From Paenibacillus sp. An7 (GTDB taxonomy: Bacteria > Bacillota > Bacilli > Paenibacillales > Paenibacillaceae): a stretch of 64,000 nt of DNA. The stretch is taken from positions 186,001 through 250,000 of the forward strand of contig NZ_WTWX01000001.1 of the NCBI RefSeq assembly GCF_009870785.1, read 5' to 3'. Shown here piece by piece: positions 17,893 to 26,937 of this stretch. Position numbers and translations under genes: made by a program. Below the pieces are notes generated by a model that saw only the letters and a list, made by a program, of their open reading frames with translations, was not told the DNA's origin and made no database searches. Every line of letters starts with the position of its first letter. Positions within the stretch are counted from its first letter, which is position 1.

Positions 17893-17930
17893 ATACAAAT
17901 AATGGATTGAAAAATAAGGGGTGTGTCCTA

Positions 17931-19502
17931 ATGTCAAAAGTTATTACTGCAATGGAAGCTGCTAAGCTGATTAACGACGGCGATACAGTTGCTGCAAGCG
18001 GATTTGGATTGTCCTGCTGGGCTGAAGAAATGGGGATTGCAATCGAAAAAAGGTTTCTTGAAACAGGTCATCCAAGAAATTTGACTGTCATTCATGCGAG
18101 TGCTGTCGGTGATCGCCGTGACAAAGGAATGAGTCACTTAGGTCATGAAGGCTTAATTAAACGATGGATTGGCGGCATTGCTATTGCTTCACCTGCTATG
18201 GCAAAACTGATTGAAGAAGATAAATGTGAAGCTTACAACCTGCCACAAGGTGTTATTACTCAGCTCTATCGCGAAATTGCAGCAAAACGTCCTGGCGTGA
18301 TTACAAAAGTAGGACTTGGCACATTTGTTGATCCGCGAATCGAAGGTGCCAAAATGTCTCCCTCAACAAAAGAAGATATCGTAAAAGTAATCGAACTTGA
18401 AGGCGAAGAGTGGTTATTTTACAAATCCTTCCCTATTCAAGTTGCTCTCATTCGAGGCACCGTAGCGGATGAAAACGGAAATCTAACCCTTGAAAAAGAA
18501 GGACTTCATATGGAAGTACTCCCGATTGCTCAAGCTGTGCGTAACTCAGGCGGTATTGTTATTGCTCAGGTTGAATCGGTTGCCAAGGCTGGCTCACTAA
18601 GTCCTAAAGATGTGGTGGTTCCTGGTATTCTAGTTGACCACATCGTTGTTGCTAGTCCTGAAAATCACTTCCAAACGGAAAACACGCAGTACAACCCTGC
18701 ATTCTCAGGTCATATCAAGGTACCGACGGAAAGCATTGAAGCACTTCCGCTTGATGAGCGTAAAGTGATTGCTCGCCGCTCTGCCGCTGAGTTAAAACCT
18801 AACACTATTCTTAATCTGGGTGTCGGCATTCCTGTCAATGTATCTATCGTCTCTGCGGAAGAAGGAGTAAGTGATCAACTTATTCTTACAACTGAAGCAG
18901 GATCAATCGGCGGAGTACCCGCAGGTCTGAAAGATTTTGGACATGCATATAACAGTGAAGCCATCGTCGATCATCATGCTCAATTTGATTTCTATGATGG
19001 CGGCGGAATTGACCTCTCCGTACTTGGTCTGGCTCAAACCGATGGAGACGGCAATGTGAACGTAAGTAAATTCGGAACTCGTGTTGCTGGATGCGGCGGT
19101 TTCATTAATATATCTCAGTCCGCTAAAAAATTAGTCTTTGCTGGAACGTTTACGGCTGGAGGATTAGACGTCCGTGTTGAAGATGGAAAACTGAACATTA
19201 TTAAAGAAGGTAAATCCAAAAAATTCGTTAAGCAAGTTCAACAAATTACGTTCAGCGGTGCTTACGCGACCAAAACGAACCAACCTGTTATTTATGTAAC
19301 GGAACGTGCTGTGTTTGAACTATTAAACGGAAAATTGACCCTGACCGAAATTGCACCAGGTGTTGATCTCCAAAAACATATTCTTGATCAAATGGAATTT
19401 GAACCTGTGATCTCCCCTGATCTAAAACAAATGGACCCTGGTATCTTCCAAGAGCAGTGGGGAGAATTGAAAAACATCCTTTTTAAACAATCAAAGAACT
19501 AA
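17931..19502 (+). CDS. Family I acyl-CoA:carboxylate CoA-transferase (alpha-beta fusion)
   Basis: Moves CoA between short acyl-CoAs and free acids such as acetate or propionate. It is 523 aa from ATG 17931, which follows AAGGGGTG; an upstream in-frame TTG at 17907 has no site. Length and order (alpha domain about 1-270, beta domain about 285-520) match the fused YdiF/propionate CoA-transferase type. The catalytic glutamate is probably Glu322 in LTTEAGSIGG. It begins a run of three same-strand genes with an OFA carrier and a FabK-like enzyme, so the unit may import and activate an organic acid. CRP/FNR-like boxes upstream suggest anaerobic control. Natural substrates are unknown. Confidence 0.88.
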   Translation: MSKVITAMEAAKLINDGDTVAASGFGLSCWAEEMGIAIEKRFLETGHPRNLTVIHASAVGDRRDKGMSHLGHEGLIKRWIGGIAIASPAMAKLIEEDKCEAYNLPQGVITQLYREIAAKRPGVITKVGLGTFVDPRIEGAKMSPSTKEDIVKVIELEGEEWLFYKSFPIQVALIRGTVADENGNLTLEKEGLHMEVLPIAQAVRNSGGIVIAQVESVAKAGSLSPKDVVVPGILVDHIVVASPENHFQTENTQYNPAFSGHIKVPTESIEALPLDERKVIARRSAAELKPNTILNLGVGIPVNVSIVSAEEGVSDQLILTTEAGSIGGVPAGLKDFGHAYNSEAIVDHHAQFDFYDGGGIDLSVLGLAQTDGDGNVNVSKFGTRVAGCGGFINISQSAKKLVFAGTFTAGGLDVRVEDGKLNIIKEGKSKKFVKQVQQITFSGAYATKTNQPVIYVTERAVFELLNGKLTLTEIAPGVDLQKHILDQMEFEPVISPDLKQMDPGIFQEQWGELKNILFKQSKN

Positions 19503-19528
19503 CAACTTCATAGGAAAGGGATAAAATC

Positions 19529-20782
19529 ATGCAAACAAAACTGAATCGATGGACGATTTTGTGGGCTTCTACCCTCATTAATTTATGTGTAGGTGCGGTG
19601 TACGCCTTCAGTATATTTGCCTTGCCATTATCCGAAAAATTCAATGCTTCGATGGGAGATATTATGATGGCATTTACCATCAATGCTGCTATTTCTCCTG
19701 TCCCAATGATTCTCGGCGGTAAATTAGTGGATAAAGGCGGAGCGAAGAAAGCGATCTTTATTGGCGGTACGATGTTTGGTCTCGGCTTCCTGCTATCCGG
19801 GCTGGCAACCGCTCCATGGATGCTTTATATCACTTATGGTTTAATCGCTGGTATTGGACAAGGGATCGTTTATGCTTCAACGATTGGTAACAATGCGAAG
19901 CTTTTCCCGGATAAACGCGGACTTGCAGCTGGTATCGTAACGGCTGGTTACGGCGGCGGTACGGTGATTATCTCCCCTATTGCGAATGCTCTAATCAGCA
20001 GCAGCGGTGTTAATATGGCGATGGTTACTCTGGGTATTGCTTTCCTCATTATTATTCTAGGCTGCGGCTTCTTGGTTAAGCCAGCACCAGCAGGGTACAT
20101 TCCGGAAGGTTGGATTCCTCCAGTCACTTCAAGCCCAAAAAACAGCGTGAACCTCAACTGGAAGGAAATGATCAAAACTCCATTATTCTATGTCATTGCA
20201 TCTATGTTCTTGATTGGTGCACTGTCCGGAATGATGGTAACCTCCAATGCTTCTGTAATTGGTCAAACGATGTTTGGTTTAACTCCGGCAATAGCTGCAC
20301 TTTATGTTAGTTTGTACAGTCTAAGCAATTGCCTCGGTCGTGTATTCTGGGGTGCCGTTTCCGATAAAATCGGTAGATTTAAATGCCTTATGATGATCTA
20401 TCTCGTAATTTCAATCATGATGTTTATTATTGCACAGTCTTCTACCGTTACTGGCTTTGTCATTGCTATTGTGGGTATCGGACTTTGCTTCGGTGGAACC
20501 ATGGGGATCTTCCCTTCCATTGTAGGAGAAAAGTTCGGTATGAAATTTTATGGTGTAAATTACGGAGTTGTCTTCATCGGATATTCTGGAGCTGCATTCT
20601 TTGGACCGAGAATTGCTTCTAGTGTAGCTGCAGCGAATGATGGAAATTTCACTAACGCATTTTACATCGCACTCGTTATTTCTCTAGTTGGTCTACTGTT
20701 AACATTCGTCTATAACGCAATGGATAAAAAGAATAAACAAAATTCAACATCCAAACAGATGTCAATGGAAGCAGCAGAATAA
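19529..20782 (+). CDS. MFS transporter, oxalate/formate antiporter (OFA) family
   Basis: A 417-aa, 12-helix carrier 26 nt after the CoA-transferase, with AGGAAAGGG before its ATG. The N-terminal NLCVGAVYAFSIFALPLSEKF and the loop GLIAGIGQGIVYASTIGN are typical of the OFA family, which exchanges or imports monocarboxylates and dicarboxylates. Its position suggests that it brings in, or expels, the acid handled by the CoA-transferase. The substrate is not defined by sequence. Confidence 0.87.
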   Translation: MQTKLNRWTILWASTLINLCVGAVYAFSIFALPLSEKFNASMGDIMMAFTINAAISPVPMILGGKLVDKGGAKKAIFIGGTMFGLGFLLSGLATAPWMLYITYGLIAGIGQGIVYASTIGNNAKLFPDKRGLAAGIVTAGYGGGTVIISPIANALISSSGVNMAMVTLGIAFLIIILGCGFLVKPAPAGYIPEGWIPPVTSSPKNSVNLNWKEMIKTPLFYVIASMFLIGALSGMMVTSNASVIGQTMFGLTPAIAALYVSLYSLSNCLGRVFWGAVSDKIGRFKCLMMIYLVISIMMFIIAQSSTVTGFVIAIVGIGLCFGGTMGIFPSIVGEKFGMKFYGVNYGVVFIGYSGAAFFGPRIASSVAAANDGNFTNAFYIALVISLVGLLLTFVYNAMDKKNKQNSTSKQMSMEAAE

Positions 20783-20853
20783 CAAATAAATAATTAAATA
20801 ATGAATCAAAAAAATCAAAAAAAATACTTCATTATCTTTAGGAGGAATTACAC

Positions 20854-21816
20854 ATGTCTATTACTAAACTTCTAGGAATTAAATACCCGATCTTCCAAGG
20901 TGCTATGGCACAAATCGCTCTCGCTCCTCTTGCAGGTGCTGTATCTAATGCAGGCGGGCTTGGTATTATTGGTTCTGGCGGATTATCCGCTGATCGTCTT
21001 CGTGAAGAAATTCGTAAAACTCGTGAAATTACAGATAAACCATTTGCCGTGAACCTAATGCTCATGATGCATAACATCCCAGAACTTATTCAAGTCGTTA
21101 TTGAAGAAGGGGTTAAAATTGTAACCACTGGTGCGGGAAATCCGGCTCCATACATGCAAACCTTTAAAGAAAACAATATTATTGTTATTCCTGTAGTCCC
21201 TTCCGTAAAAATTGCTAAGAAAATGGAATCTTTGGGAGTTGACGCTGTCGTTGCTGAGGGAACAGAAGCTGGCGGACATGTAGGCGAAACGACTACAATG
21301 GCTCTTCTTCCTCAGATTGTGAGCGCTGTGTCTATTCCTGTAATCGGTGCTGGCGGTATTGCTGACGGCCGAGGTGTTGCAGCTGCCTTTGCTTTAGGTG
21401 CTCAAGGTGTTCAAGTAGGTACTCGTTTCTTAACAACTGTAGAATGCCCAGCTCACGAGAACTTTAAAAAAGCAGTACTTGAAGCTACAGATACAAGTAC
21501 AACGGTAACAGGCCGCAGTATTGGAGGTCCGGTTCGCAGTATTAAGAATAGTATGATTGCGAAATACCTAGAACTTGAAGATGCAAAAGCAAGCCGAGAT
21601 GAATTAGAAAAATTGTCTCTTGGCTCCTTGCGTAGAGCTGTTTTTGAAGGAGATACAGATCATGGTTCTGTCATGGCTGGTCAGATTTGCGGATTGTGCA
21701 ACGAAATCACAACGGTAGAGGAAATGATTACTTCCATGTTTGCAGAAGCAGAACAAGTATTTGAAAAGCTTGGAAAAGTTAAATTCCATGAGGCACGCGA
21801 GTTAGCATTTGCTTAA
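20854..21816 (+). CDS. fabK: FabK-type FMN enoyl-ACP reductase / nitronate monooxygenase family
   Basis: A 320-aa flavin TIM-barrel enzyme with AGGAGG before its ATG. It matches FabK closely: YPIFQGAMAQIALAPLAGAV at the start, TTGAGNPAPYM, IPVVPSVKIAKKMESLGVDA, VAEGTEAGGHVG, PVIGAGGIADGRG and VQVGTRF. FabK reduces trans-2-enoyl-ACP in fatty-acid synthesis; relatives oxidise nitronates. Being in an operon with a CoA-transferase and an acid carrier rather than with fab genes, it may instead act on an enoyl-CoA or nitro acid. That functional point is inference. A strong terminator follows. Confidence 0.83.
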   Translation: MSITKLLGIKYPIFQGAMAQIALAPLAGAVSNAGGLGIIGSGGLSADRLREEIRKTREITDKPFAVNLMLMMHNIPELIQVVIEEGVKIVTTGAGNPAPYMQTFKENNIIVIPVVPSVKIAKKMESLGVDAVVAEGTEAGGHVGETTTMALLPQIVSAVSIPVIGAGGIADGRGVAAAFALGAQGVQVGTRFLTTVECPAHENFKKAVLEATDTSTTVTGRSIGGPVRSIKNSMIAKYLELEDAKASRDELEKLSLGSLRRAVFEGDTDHGSVMAGQICGLCNEITTVEEMITSMFAEAEQVFEKLGKVKFHEARELAFA

Positions 21817-21829
21817 TATCACACTTACG

Positions 21830-21862
21830 CCTGGATATTCATCCTGAATGTCCAGGTTTTTA
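21830..21862 (+). terminator. Terminator after the fabK-like gene
   Basis: CCTGGA-T-ATTCA pairs with TGAAT-G-TCCAGG, followed by TTTTTAT. Confidence 0.8.
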
Positions 21863-21975
21863 TATGTTACGACCCTTTTCATATCATTTGTTTAAAATAG
21901 TTTAAACTCCCTATAATAATGAAGTACTTCTTATTCAAGAAATAAACTTGGTTTGCTAATAAAGGAATGACACTT

Positions 21976-23346
21976 ATGACAAACACAGAGATTTCGGGAA
22001 AATCGCATGGGCAGAATGATCAGAATGAATCTCCTTCTACCCTCTTCGTAACAGATCGTTTTGGGAATATTTTAATTTCTAATGAATTTACAGCAATTAC
22101 ACTGGGAATACCGCTTGAAGAGATTTTAAGATCTAACGTCATGGATCTTGTGAGTGCGGGATACTACGATTATTCAATTACGATGGAAGCAATCAAAACC
22201 AAAAAAAGAGTAACGAAAAAAATCAATACAAACCGGGGGTTTGGCATTCTATCTACTTCCATTCCGATACTTGAGCCAGATGGAGAAATTCAGCTTGTAG
22301 TTACAACCTCTAATAAAAGTTCGATTGAAGAAAGTAAACGAGAGGCTCAGGAAAGTGAGCTTATTAACAAAGAGATTGATAAGACGGTATCTCCTCCAGA
22401 TATTGTGGCTGAAAGTATTGCAATGAAACAGATTATTAAAGCATGTGATCAAATCGCTCCTTATGACAGCAAGATTCTGATCACTGGTGAATCAGGGACA
22501 GGTAAAGAGGTGATCGCTAATTATATACACCAAAAAAGCAATCGTAGAAATGGTCCTTTTGTCACTTTAAACTGCGCTGCCATTCCGAATTCTTTATTTG
22601 AATATGAAATGTTTGGCTATGAAGATGGTGTCTATGACCGTAATTCAAAAAGTAAAATAGGGCTTATTGAAACAGCTCACCAAGGGATCCTATTTCTTGA
22701 TGAGCTGTCAGAGATGCCTCTGGATATGCAAACAAAGCTACTTCGGGTCATTGAGACAAACGAACTTCGAAGAGTCGGAGGAATTGAAAATATTAAGGTT
22801 GATTGTCGCTTTATTGCCGCTACGAACTGTGACCTTTGGAAACTCGTAAAGCAAGGTAAATTCAGACAAGATCTCTTTTACCGAATTAACGTCATCCCTA
22901 TTCATATTCCTCCCCTTCGTGATCGGAAATTAGATATCGTGGGTCTCGTCTCTAGGTTTATCGATGAATTCAATCAAAAATACAACAAACAATTTTTATT
23001 AAGTGCAGAAGAATTTCAGCATATATTATCGCTTAGTTGGCCGGGAAATGTGCGGGAGTTACGTAATTATGTTGAACGATTGATCGTTATCAATAGTCTA
23101 CCTTTAAAAAAAATGAACGAAATGGTTACAGACTGGTTTGCACTCGATCATTTCATTAACAACAATCAGACTCAATTTCATTCACTAAAAGATTTCACGA
23201 CGATCACAGAAGGACGATATATTGAGAAAGTGCTTGACTCCTGCCAGGGAAACATAAGTGAAGCTGCTCAGAAATTAGATATTCATCGTTCTGTGATCTA
23301 TCGAAAACTTAAAAAAATGGAAGAGATCTTAAAAGACGAACATTGA
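21976..23346 (+). CDS. PAS / AAA+ / Fis-HTH regulator with degenerate sigma-54 contact loop
   Basis: A 456-aa regulator, probably for the CoA-transferase cluster. The ATG at 21976 is 9 nt after AAAGGA; an ATG at 21967 abuts that site. An N-terminal PAS-like sensor (about 22-115) is followed by an AAA+ domain with Walker A GESGTGKE (171-178), Walker B ILFLDEL (about 238-244) and WPGNVREL (355-362), then a Fis-type helix-turn-helix (about 422-452). The GAFTGA loop that touches sigma-54 is replaced by GVYDRN (218-223), losing the key Thr. It therefore probably does not activate sigma-54 RNA polymerase and may act like TyrR on sigma-A promoters. Confidence 0.85.
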   Translation: MTNTEISGKSHGQNDQNESPSTLFVTDRFGNILISNEFTAITLGIPLEEILRSNVMDLVSAGYYDYSITMEAIKTKKRVTKKINTNRGFGILSTSIPILEPDGEIQLVVTTSNKSSIEESKREAQESELINKEIDKTVSPPDIVAESIAMKQIIKACDQIAPYDSKILITGESGTGKEVIANYIHQKSNRRNGPFVTLNCAAIPNSLFEYEMFGYEDGVYDRNSKSKIGLIETAHQGILFLDELSEMPLDMQTKLLRVIETNELRRVGGIENIKVDCRFIAATNCDLWKLVKQGKFRQDLFYRINVIPIHIPPLRDRKLDIVGLVSRFIDEFNQKYNKQFLLSAEEFQHILSLSWPGNVRELRNYVERLIVINSLPLKKMNEMVTDWFALDHFINNNQTQFHSLKDFTTITEGRYIEKVLDSCQGNISEAAQKLDIHRSVIYRKLKKMEEILKDEH

Positions 23347-23350
23347 AAAC

Positions 23351-23400
23351 AAAAAGAGATCTGGATAAAAGTAATACAATTATCTAGATCTCCTTTTTTA
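23351..23400. terminator. Bidirectional terminator
   Basis: GAGATCT-G-GATAA pairs with TTATC-T-AGATCTC. A-rich on the left and CCTTTTTT on the right, it serves the convergent regulator and oxidase genes. Confidence 0.78.
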
Positions 23401-23403
23401 TAT

Positions 23404-24534
23404 TTAGTTTCCTTCCATTGCTTTTCGCAAATCATAAGGGTTAATATCTATATCCAGTGGCATGCCGAGTGCTAATGCAGCTAACTGACTTCCAATGTAA
23501 GGTCCCATCGTTAGACCCGATGAACCAAGTCCATTGGCGGCTAACACGCCCTCCCACTCCGGAACTGCACCAAACACTGGTAAAAATCCGGGTGTAAAGG
23601 GACGAAATCCAACTCTCACCTCTTGAAGTGAGCTGTTTGCTAAACCTGATGCCACTTCCAGCCCTTTTGTAAGTATTTCATGCATCCCGCCTGCGGTAAC
23701 CCTTGTATCATAACCTTCAATATCATTTTCGTGTGTTGCTCCAATCACTATTTTTTGGTTTCCAAAAGAAAGCAAATATTGATCAGAAGGCGGCATAATT
23801 ACAGGCCACTCATTTGTATTCTCACCATCTGGAATTTGCAGATGCATAATTTGTGCTTTTTGATAACTAACTTGAAAAGAAATACCTAGAGGTGCCATTA
23901 AAGACGCAGCCCAAGCACCAGCACACACAATCACTTTATCAGCTGAAATGCTCTCTTTATTAACAGTGACCCCCGTTACTCGGTTTGAATGATACTGAAG
24001 TACTGCATCCCCATGAATTACAATTGCCCCATTCCGCTCCGCCGAGCGGATCAGTGCTTCACGCAGCGCCCGTCCGTCAACACGCGCCGCACCGCTGATA
24101 TGTACAGCATGGTAATCTTCATTTAATAGAGGAAAACGTTCGCGGGTTTCTTTCTCATCAAGTCTAGTAATATCGCCTATCTCGGGTGCATCTGGTCTTC
24201 GTTTATGTGCTCTTTCCTCAATTTTCGCAACTTTCTCTACATCGGTATGGATACTAAGAGCACCCACTTTTGCATATCCGGTTTCTGTTTCCCCTTCGGC
24301 TTCAAGCTCCTGAATCAGCTTAGGATAAAAGCTCGCGCCTGCTTTAGCAAGCTGGTACCAATCTTGATTACGTCTTTGTGATAACCAAGGACATATAATC
24401 CCGGCAGCAGCATCGGTGGCTTGCCCTTTATCACCGCGGTCTATAATTATGACCTCTGCTCCTTTTTTCGCCAATTGGTAAGCTGTTGATGCTCCTAGAA
24501 TCCCTGAACCTACGACGATGACTTTCTTCTTCAT
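23404..24534 (-). CDS. FAD-dependent amine/D-amino-acid oxidoreductase (DAO family)
   Basis: A 376-aa flavoenzyme. The N-terminal FAD-binding motif VVGSGILGASTAYQLAKKG (residues 6-24, GxGxxG) is followed by a DAO substrate domain, with ARVDGRALREAL near 155 and a C-terminal GLGSSGLTMGPYIGSQLA FAD contact. It belongs to the glycine oxidase (ThiO) / D-amino-acid dehydrogenase class. No thiamine genes are nearby, so catabolic deamination of an amino acid or N-methylated amine is as likely as ThiO function. AGGAAAGGA precedes the ATG. Monocistronic. Confidence 0.82.
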   Translation of the reverse strand: MKKKVIVVGSGILGASTAYQLAKKGAEVIIIDRGDKGQATDAAAGIICPWLSQRRNQDWYQLAKAGASFYPKLIQELEAEGETETGYAKVGALSIHTDVEKVAKIEERAHKRRPDAPEIGDITRLDEKETRERFPLLNEDYHAVHISGAARVDGRALREALIRSAERNGAIVIHGDAVLQYHSNRVTGVTVNKESISADKVIVCAGAWAASLMAPLGISFQVSYQKAQIMHLQIPDGENTNEWPVIMPPSDQYLLSFGNQKIVIGATHENDIEGYDTRVTAGGMHEILTKGLEVASGLANSSLQEVRVGFRPFTPGFLPVFGAVPEWEGVLAANGLGSSGLTMGPYIGSQLAALALGMPLDIDINPYDLRKAMEGN

Positions 24535-24685
24535 GTATTACATTCCTTTCCTTACAACCTGTATCCATGATAACAAACCCGCACTTCAAAAAGAAGGCGG
24601 GTTTGTGAAAGTGAAATATTTTCTTCATCTTATAGAACCAACGATCTATTCTTATGGAACCTAACGATCAACATCAACAAATCGA

Positions 24686-25663
24686 TTAAAAGATACCGGC
24701 TTTAACCGAAGTTTGTTTAATTCCATTTGTACCATGAACCACAGTGTTACCCCAGCTTGTAAGACTTCCATTTGGACCTGTTGCCAGATCTAAGTAATTC
24801 AATTCTGCACTATTTCCATGCCAAGACCATGCTAGCCAGCCGATCCCTTTCTCTTGACCATACTTCATAATTGCGGTTTCATCCACATCTGCACCTTGGT
24901 GATATCCACCAAACTCACCAATGATGAGTGGAAGCCCCTTGTTTATCACATTCTCCATATTGGACTTTACGGTTGTTGCATCTTTCCCAGCATACTCATA
25001 CATATGAATGGAGAACACTGTATTTTTCTGAGAGTCCGCTGCAAATACGCTTTGTCCATAATCAACAATCGATTGCGGGTACTGACCCCAACCTGCCGCA
25101 TCCACGATTAATGTGTTTTTAATACCCGAATTACGAAGTTTTGGAATGGCCTTTTTGTATCCATCAGCCCATCCGCTGCCGTTCCAGCTTCCGTACCATT
25201 CATTTGCAATGTTAATCATAACTCTGTCTTCTTTTCCGATGAAAGCGTCCTTGATGCTAATCCAGTAGTTTACTGCCTCATCCAGTGATGCATAATCATC
25301 TTTGCCTGTGGCATCATGTACTTCAAGAATAGCGACCATTTTATGCTGCGATACTAAAGAAATGATATTTTTGACGCTACTCAAATCATCTTTCGTGTAC
25401 TGACTTCCATTGGACAATACGATACGTACAGTATTAGCTCCTGTATTTGCAATCGCTGGAATTGCCGTATTTAGATCAGACTTAAACCATGAATGCGCAT
25501 AATTAACCCCTCTCATGACAAAAGGTTTTCCTGTAGAGTCGTAGATTTTTGTTCCGCTTACATAAAATCCTGAAGCTGCTTCCGCTTTTGGCAGGGTCCC
25601 CCCAAAGGCAAATACAGTGAGAACAGCCAACATCGAGATCAAACTTTTTTTCATTCGAAGCAT
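24686..25663 (-). CDS. Secreted GH5 endo-beta-1,4-mannanase
   Basis: Cuts beta-mannan backbones outside the cell. It is 325 aa from ATG 25663; GGGAGGT lies just upstream, while an earlier in-frame ATG precedes that site. A signal peptide (LISMLAVLTVFAFGGTLPKA, then EAAS) leads into a single GH5 subfamily-8-like domain. The acid/base is Glu155 in NIANEWYGSW and the nucleophile is Glu250 in LIIGEFGGYH; MRGVNYAHSW and AWSWHGN line the barrel. No binding module is attached. It lies at the edge of the mannan locus and shares its operator and cre architecture. Confidence 0.93.
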   Translation of the reverse strand: MLRMKKSLISMLAVLTVFAFGGTLPKAEAASGFYVSGTKIYDSTGKPFVMRGVNYAHSWFKSDLNTAIPAIANTGANTVRIVLSNGSQYTKDDLSSVKNIISLVSQHKMVAILEVHDATGKDDYASLDEAVNYWISIKDAFIGKEDRVMINIANEWYGSWNGSGWADGYKKAIPKLRNSGIKNTLIVDAAGWGQYPQSIVDYGQSVFAADSQKNTVFSIHMYEYAGKDATTVKSNMENVINKGLPLIIGEFGGYHQGADVDETAIMKYGQEKGIGWLAWSWHGNSAELNYLDLATGPNGSLTSWGNTVVHGTNGIKQTSVKAGIF

Positions 25664-25782
25664 ATAACTACCTCCCATTTTATATTATTTTAATTCTCAT
25701 CTGATAGATGGAGGTAAATCGTGATGAGTGAACACAGAAATATAATCAACTTATTTAAGCAAAGAATAAAATTACCTTTACT

Positions 25783-25802
25783 TAACCTTATCGATTAAGT
25801 TA
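25783..25802. promoter_or_regulatory. LacI-type operator C (mannanase)
   Basis: TAACCTTATCGATTAAGTTA is an imperfect dyad around a central CG. Its right half (CGATTAAGTTA plus C) recurs exactly in operator A at 31135-31146. It starts 6 nt downstream of the -10. Confidence 0.6.
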
Positions 25803-25807
25803 CTTGA

Positions 25808-25836
25808 ATTTTAAAGGAGAAAACGCTTACAGTAAA
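25808..25836 (-). promoter_or_regulatory. Sigma-A promoter and cre site of the GH5 mannanase
   Basis: Reverse strand TTTACT (25831-25836), 17-bp spacer, TAAAAT (25808-25813). The spacer contains TGTAAGCGTTTTCT (25818-25831), a full match to the CcpA cre consensus. Confidence 0.62.
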
Positions 25837-25871
25837 TAGTCAATAATGCTTATTTTCGCTGCCAAATCAAA

Positions 25872-25906
25872 TAAAAAAGATGACCCCAATCAACTAGGGG
25901 CCATCT
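25872..25906 (-). terminator. Terminator of the ABC-GH130-GH113 operon
   Basis: Reverse strand GATG-G-CCCC pairs with GGGG-T-CATC, followed by TTTTTTATTT. Confidence 0.8.
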
Positions 25907-25976
25907 GCTATTTCTCTTACAAATTAGATAAGGATAGAATTTCAATTACTTAACAATCGGCACTGCTGTGCTGTTT

Positions 25977-26921
25977 TTAGAGTTCTTGTTGATAAAATGC
26001 TTTGATTACACGTTCAGCAGGCTTGCCATATACACTGTAACCATCATCTGTCACCGCATTTTCTTCTTTGTATAATAAACCTGGCCAGTCCCATAGCCCT
26101 AAGCCTCTCACCCACAGACGTTTACGTGTATGTTCAATCATCGCCTCATAGTAACGTGCTTGTTCTTCGATAGACACCCTGCCAGAAAGTCCCCAATCAT
26201 TCGGAACGTAAGAAGAACCTTCACGGCTTGGACATCCTGCTTCTGCAAAAAAGAAAGGTTTATGATAAGATCCAATTTCTTGTTCAATACGATCAAGCTG
26301 TCTTTCCCAATCATCAATAGGATAGTATCCACTGGATGAAATGACATCAACGGCATCCCACCAGTTGACATTAGACTCTTGATACTTGTCTGTGTTATAA
26401 CTGATCAATCCTGTATATTCCTCACGGACGCTAGAGATCAGCTCGCGCCATTCGTTAGAGCGGCGTTCGGTTTGTACCATCTCGCAACCTACAATCAGCA
26501 TTTCACAGTTCATAGCCTCTGCTATTCTTGCATAATGAAGTTGATATTCCGTGTAACTCTTAAACCAATCATGCCATTTCGGCTCACAAGGGACATCTAG
26601 ATCAAAGAAATTAATATGCGCTCGCCAAGTTCCATCACTGCAGTTTACGGTAGGCTTTAATACCACTTTCATATTAAGGGAACGAGCGCACTGAATCATT
26701 TCGATTAGTTCCTCATCCGCTACCATATGCTCACCTTTATAATCAACCTGCGTAGTATGCGGAGTTTCTTGTAACGCTGCAAGAGCAAAGATCACATAAT
26801 TGCTGTTCGTTCGTTCTTTCATAAGTCTGAGTGATTCTTTTGCTTCCGATTTAGTAAAGTCACCTTTCTTATTTAACCAACCAAAAGTAAAGCCTTTCAT
26901 ATATTCGAGTTCCAGCGACAT
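25977..26921 (-). CDS. GH113 beta-mannanase (cytoplasmic)
   Basis: Shortens imported manno-oligosaccharides. The 314-aa protein has no signal peptide and fits the GH113 family (Alicyclobacillus ManA type, about 320 aa). Evidence is KGFTFGWLNKKGDF at residues 9-22, the acid/base Glu147 in LIVGCEMVQTE, SGYYPIDDW near 198, and the nucleophile Glu227 in FFAEAGCPS. It is the last gene of the operon, 17 nt after the GH130 stop. Being intracellular, it should process oligosaccharides after uptake, complementing the secreted GH5 enzyme. Confidence 0.88.
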   Translation of the reverse strand: MSLELEYMKGFTFGWLNKKGDFTKSEAKESLRLMKERTNSNYVIFALAALQETPHTTQVDYKGEHMVADEELIEMIQCARSLNMKVVLKPTVNCSDGTWRAHINFFDLDVPCEPKWHDWFKSYTEYQLHYARIAEAMNCEMLIVGCEMVQTERRSNEWRELISSVREEYTGLISYNTDKYQESNVNWWDAVDVISSSGYYPIDDWERQLDRIEQEIGSYHKPFFFAEAGCPSREGSSYVPNDWGLSGRVSIEEQARYYEAMIEHTRKRLWVRGLGLWDWPGLLYKEENAVTDDGYSVYGKPAERVIKAFYQQEL

Positions 26922-26937
26922 TTATCTTGTCCCTTTC

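Larger units (their letters stand above)
17217..17930. other. AT-rich 714-bp intergenic region
   Basis: Contains the CDF terminator (17230-17268), then an AT-rich stretch without a credible gene, and three CRP/FNR-like dyads (17513, 17811 and 17877) leading up to the CoA-transferase gene. No -24/-12 (sigma-54) promoter was found. Confidence 0.55.
25664..25976. other. 313-bp region between the two mannanase genes
   Basis: Holds the mannanase promoter (-35/-10 at 25831-25836 and 25808-25813), a cre site, an operator-like dyad, and the terminator of the upstream ABC-GH130-GH113 operon. Confidence 0.7.

Noticed and set aside
17217-17930. -24/-12 sigma-54 promoter
   Set aside because: Searched for GG-N10-GC with TTGC context because a sigma-54-type activator lies nearby; no match was found.
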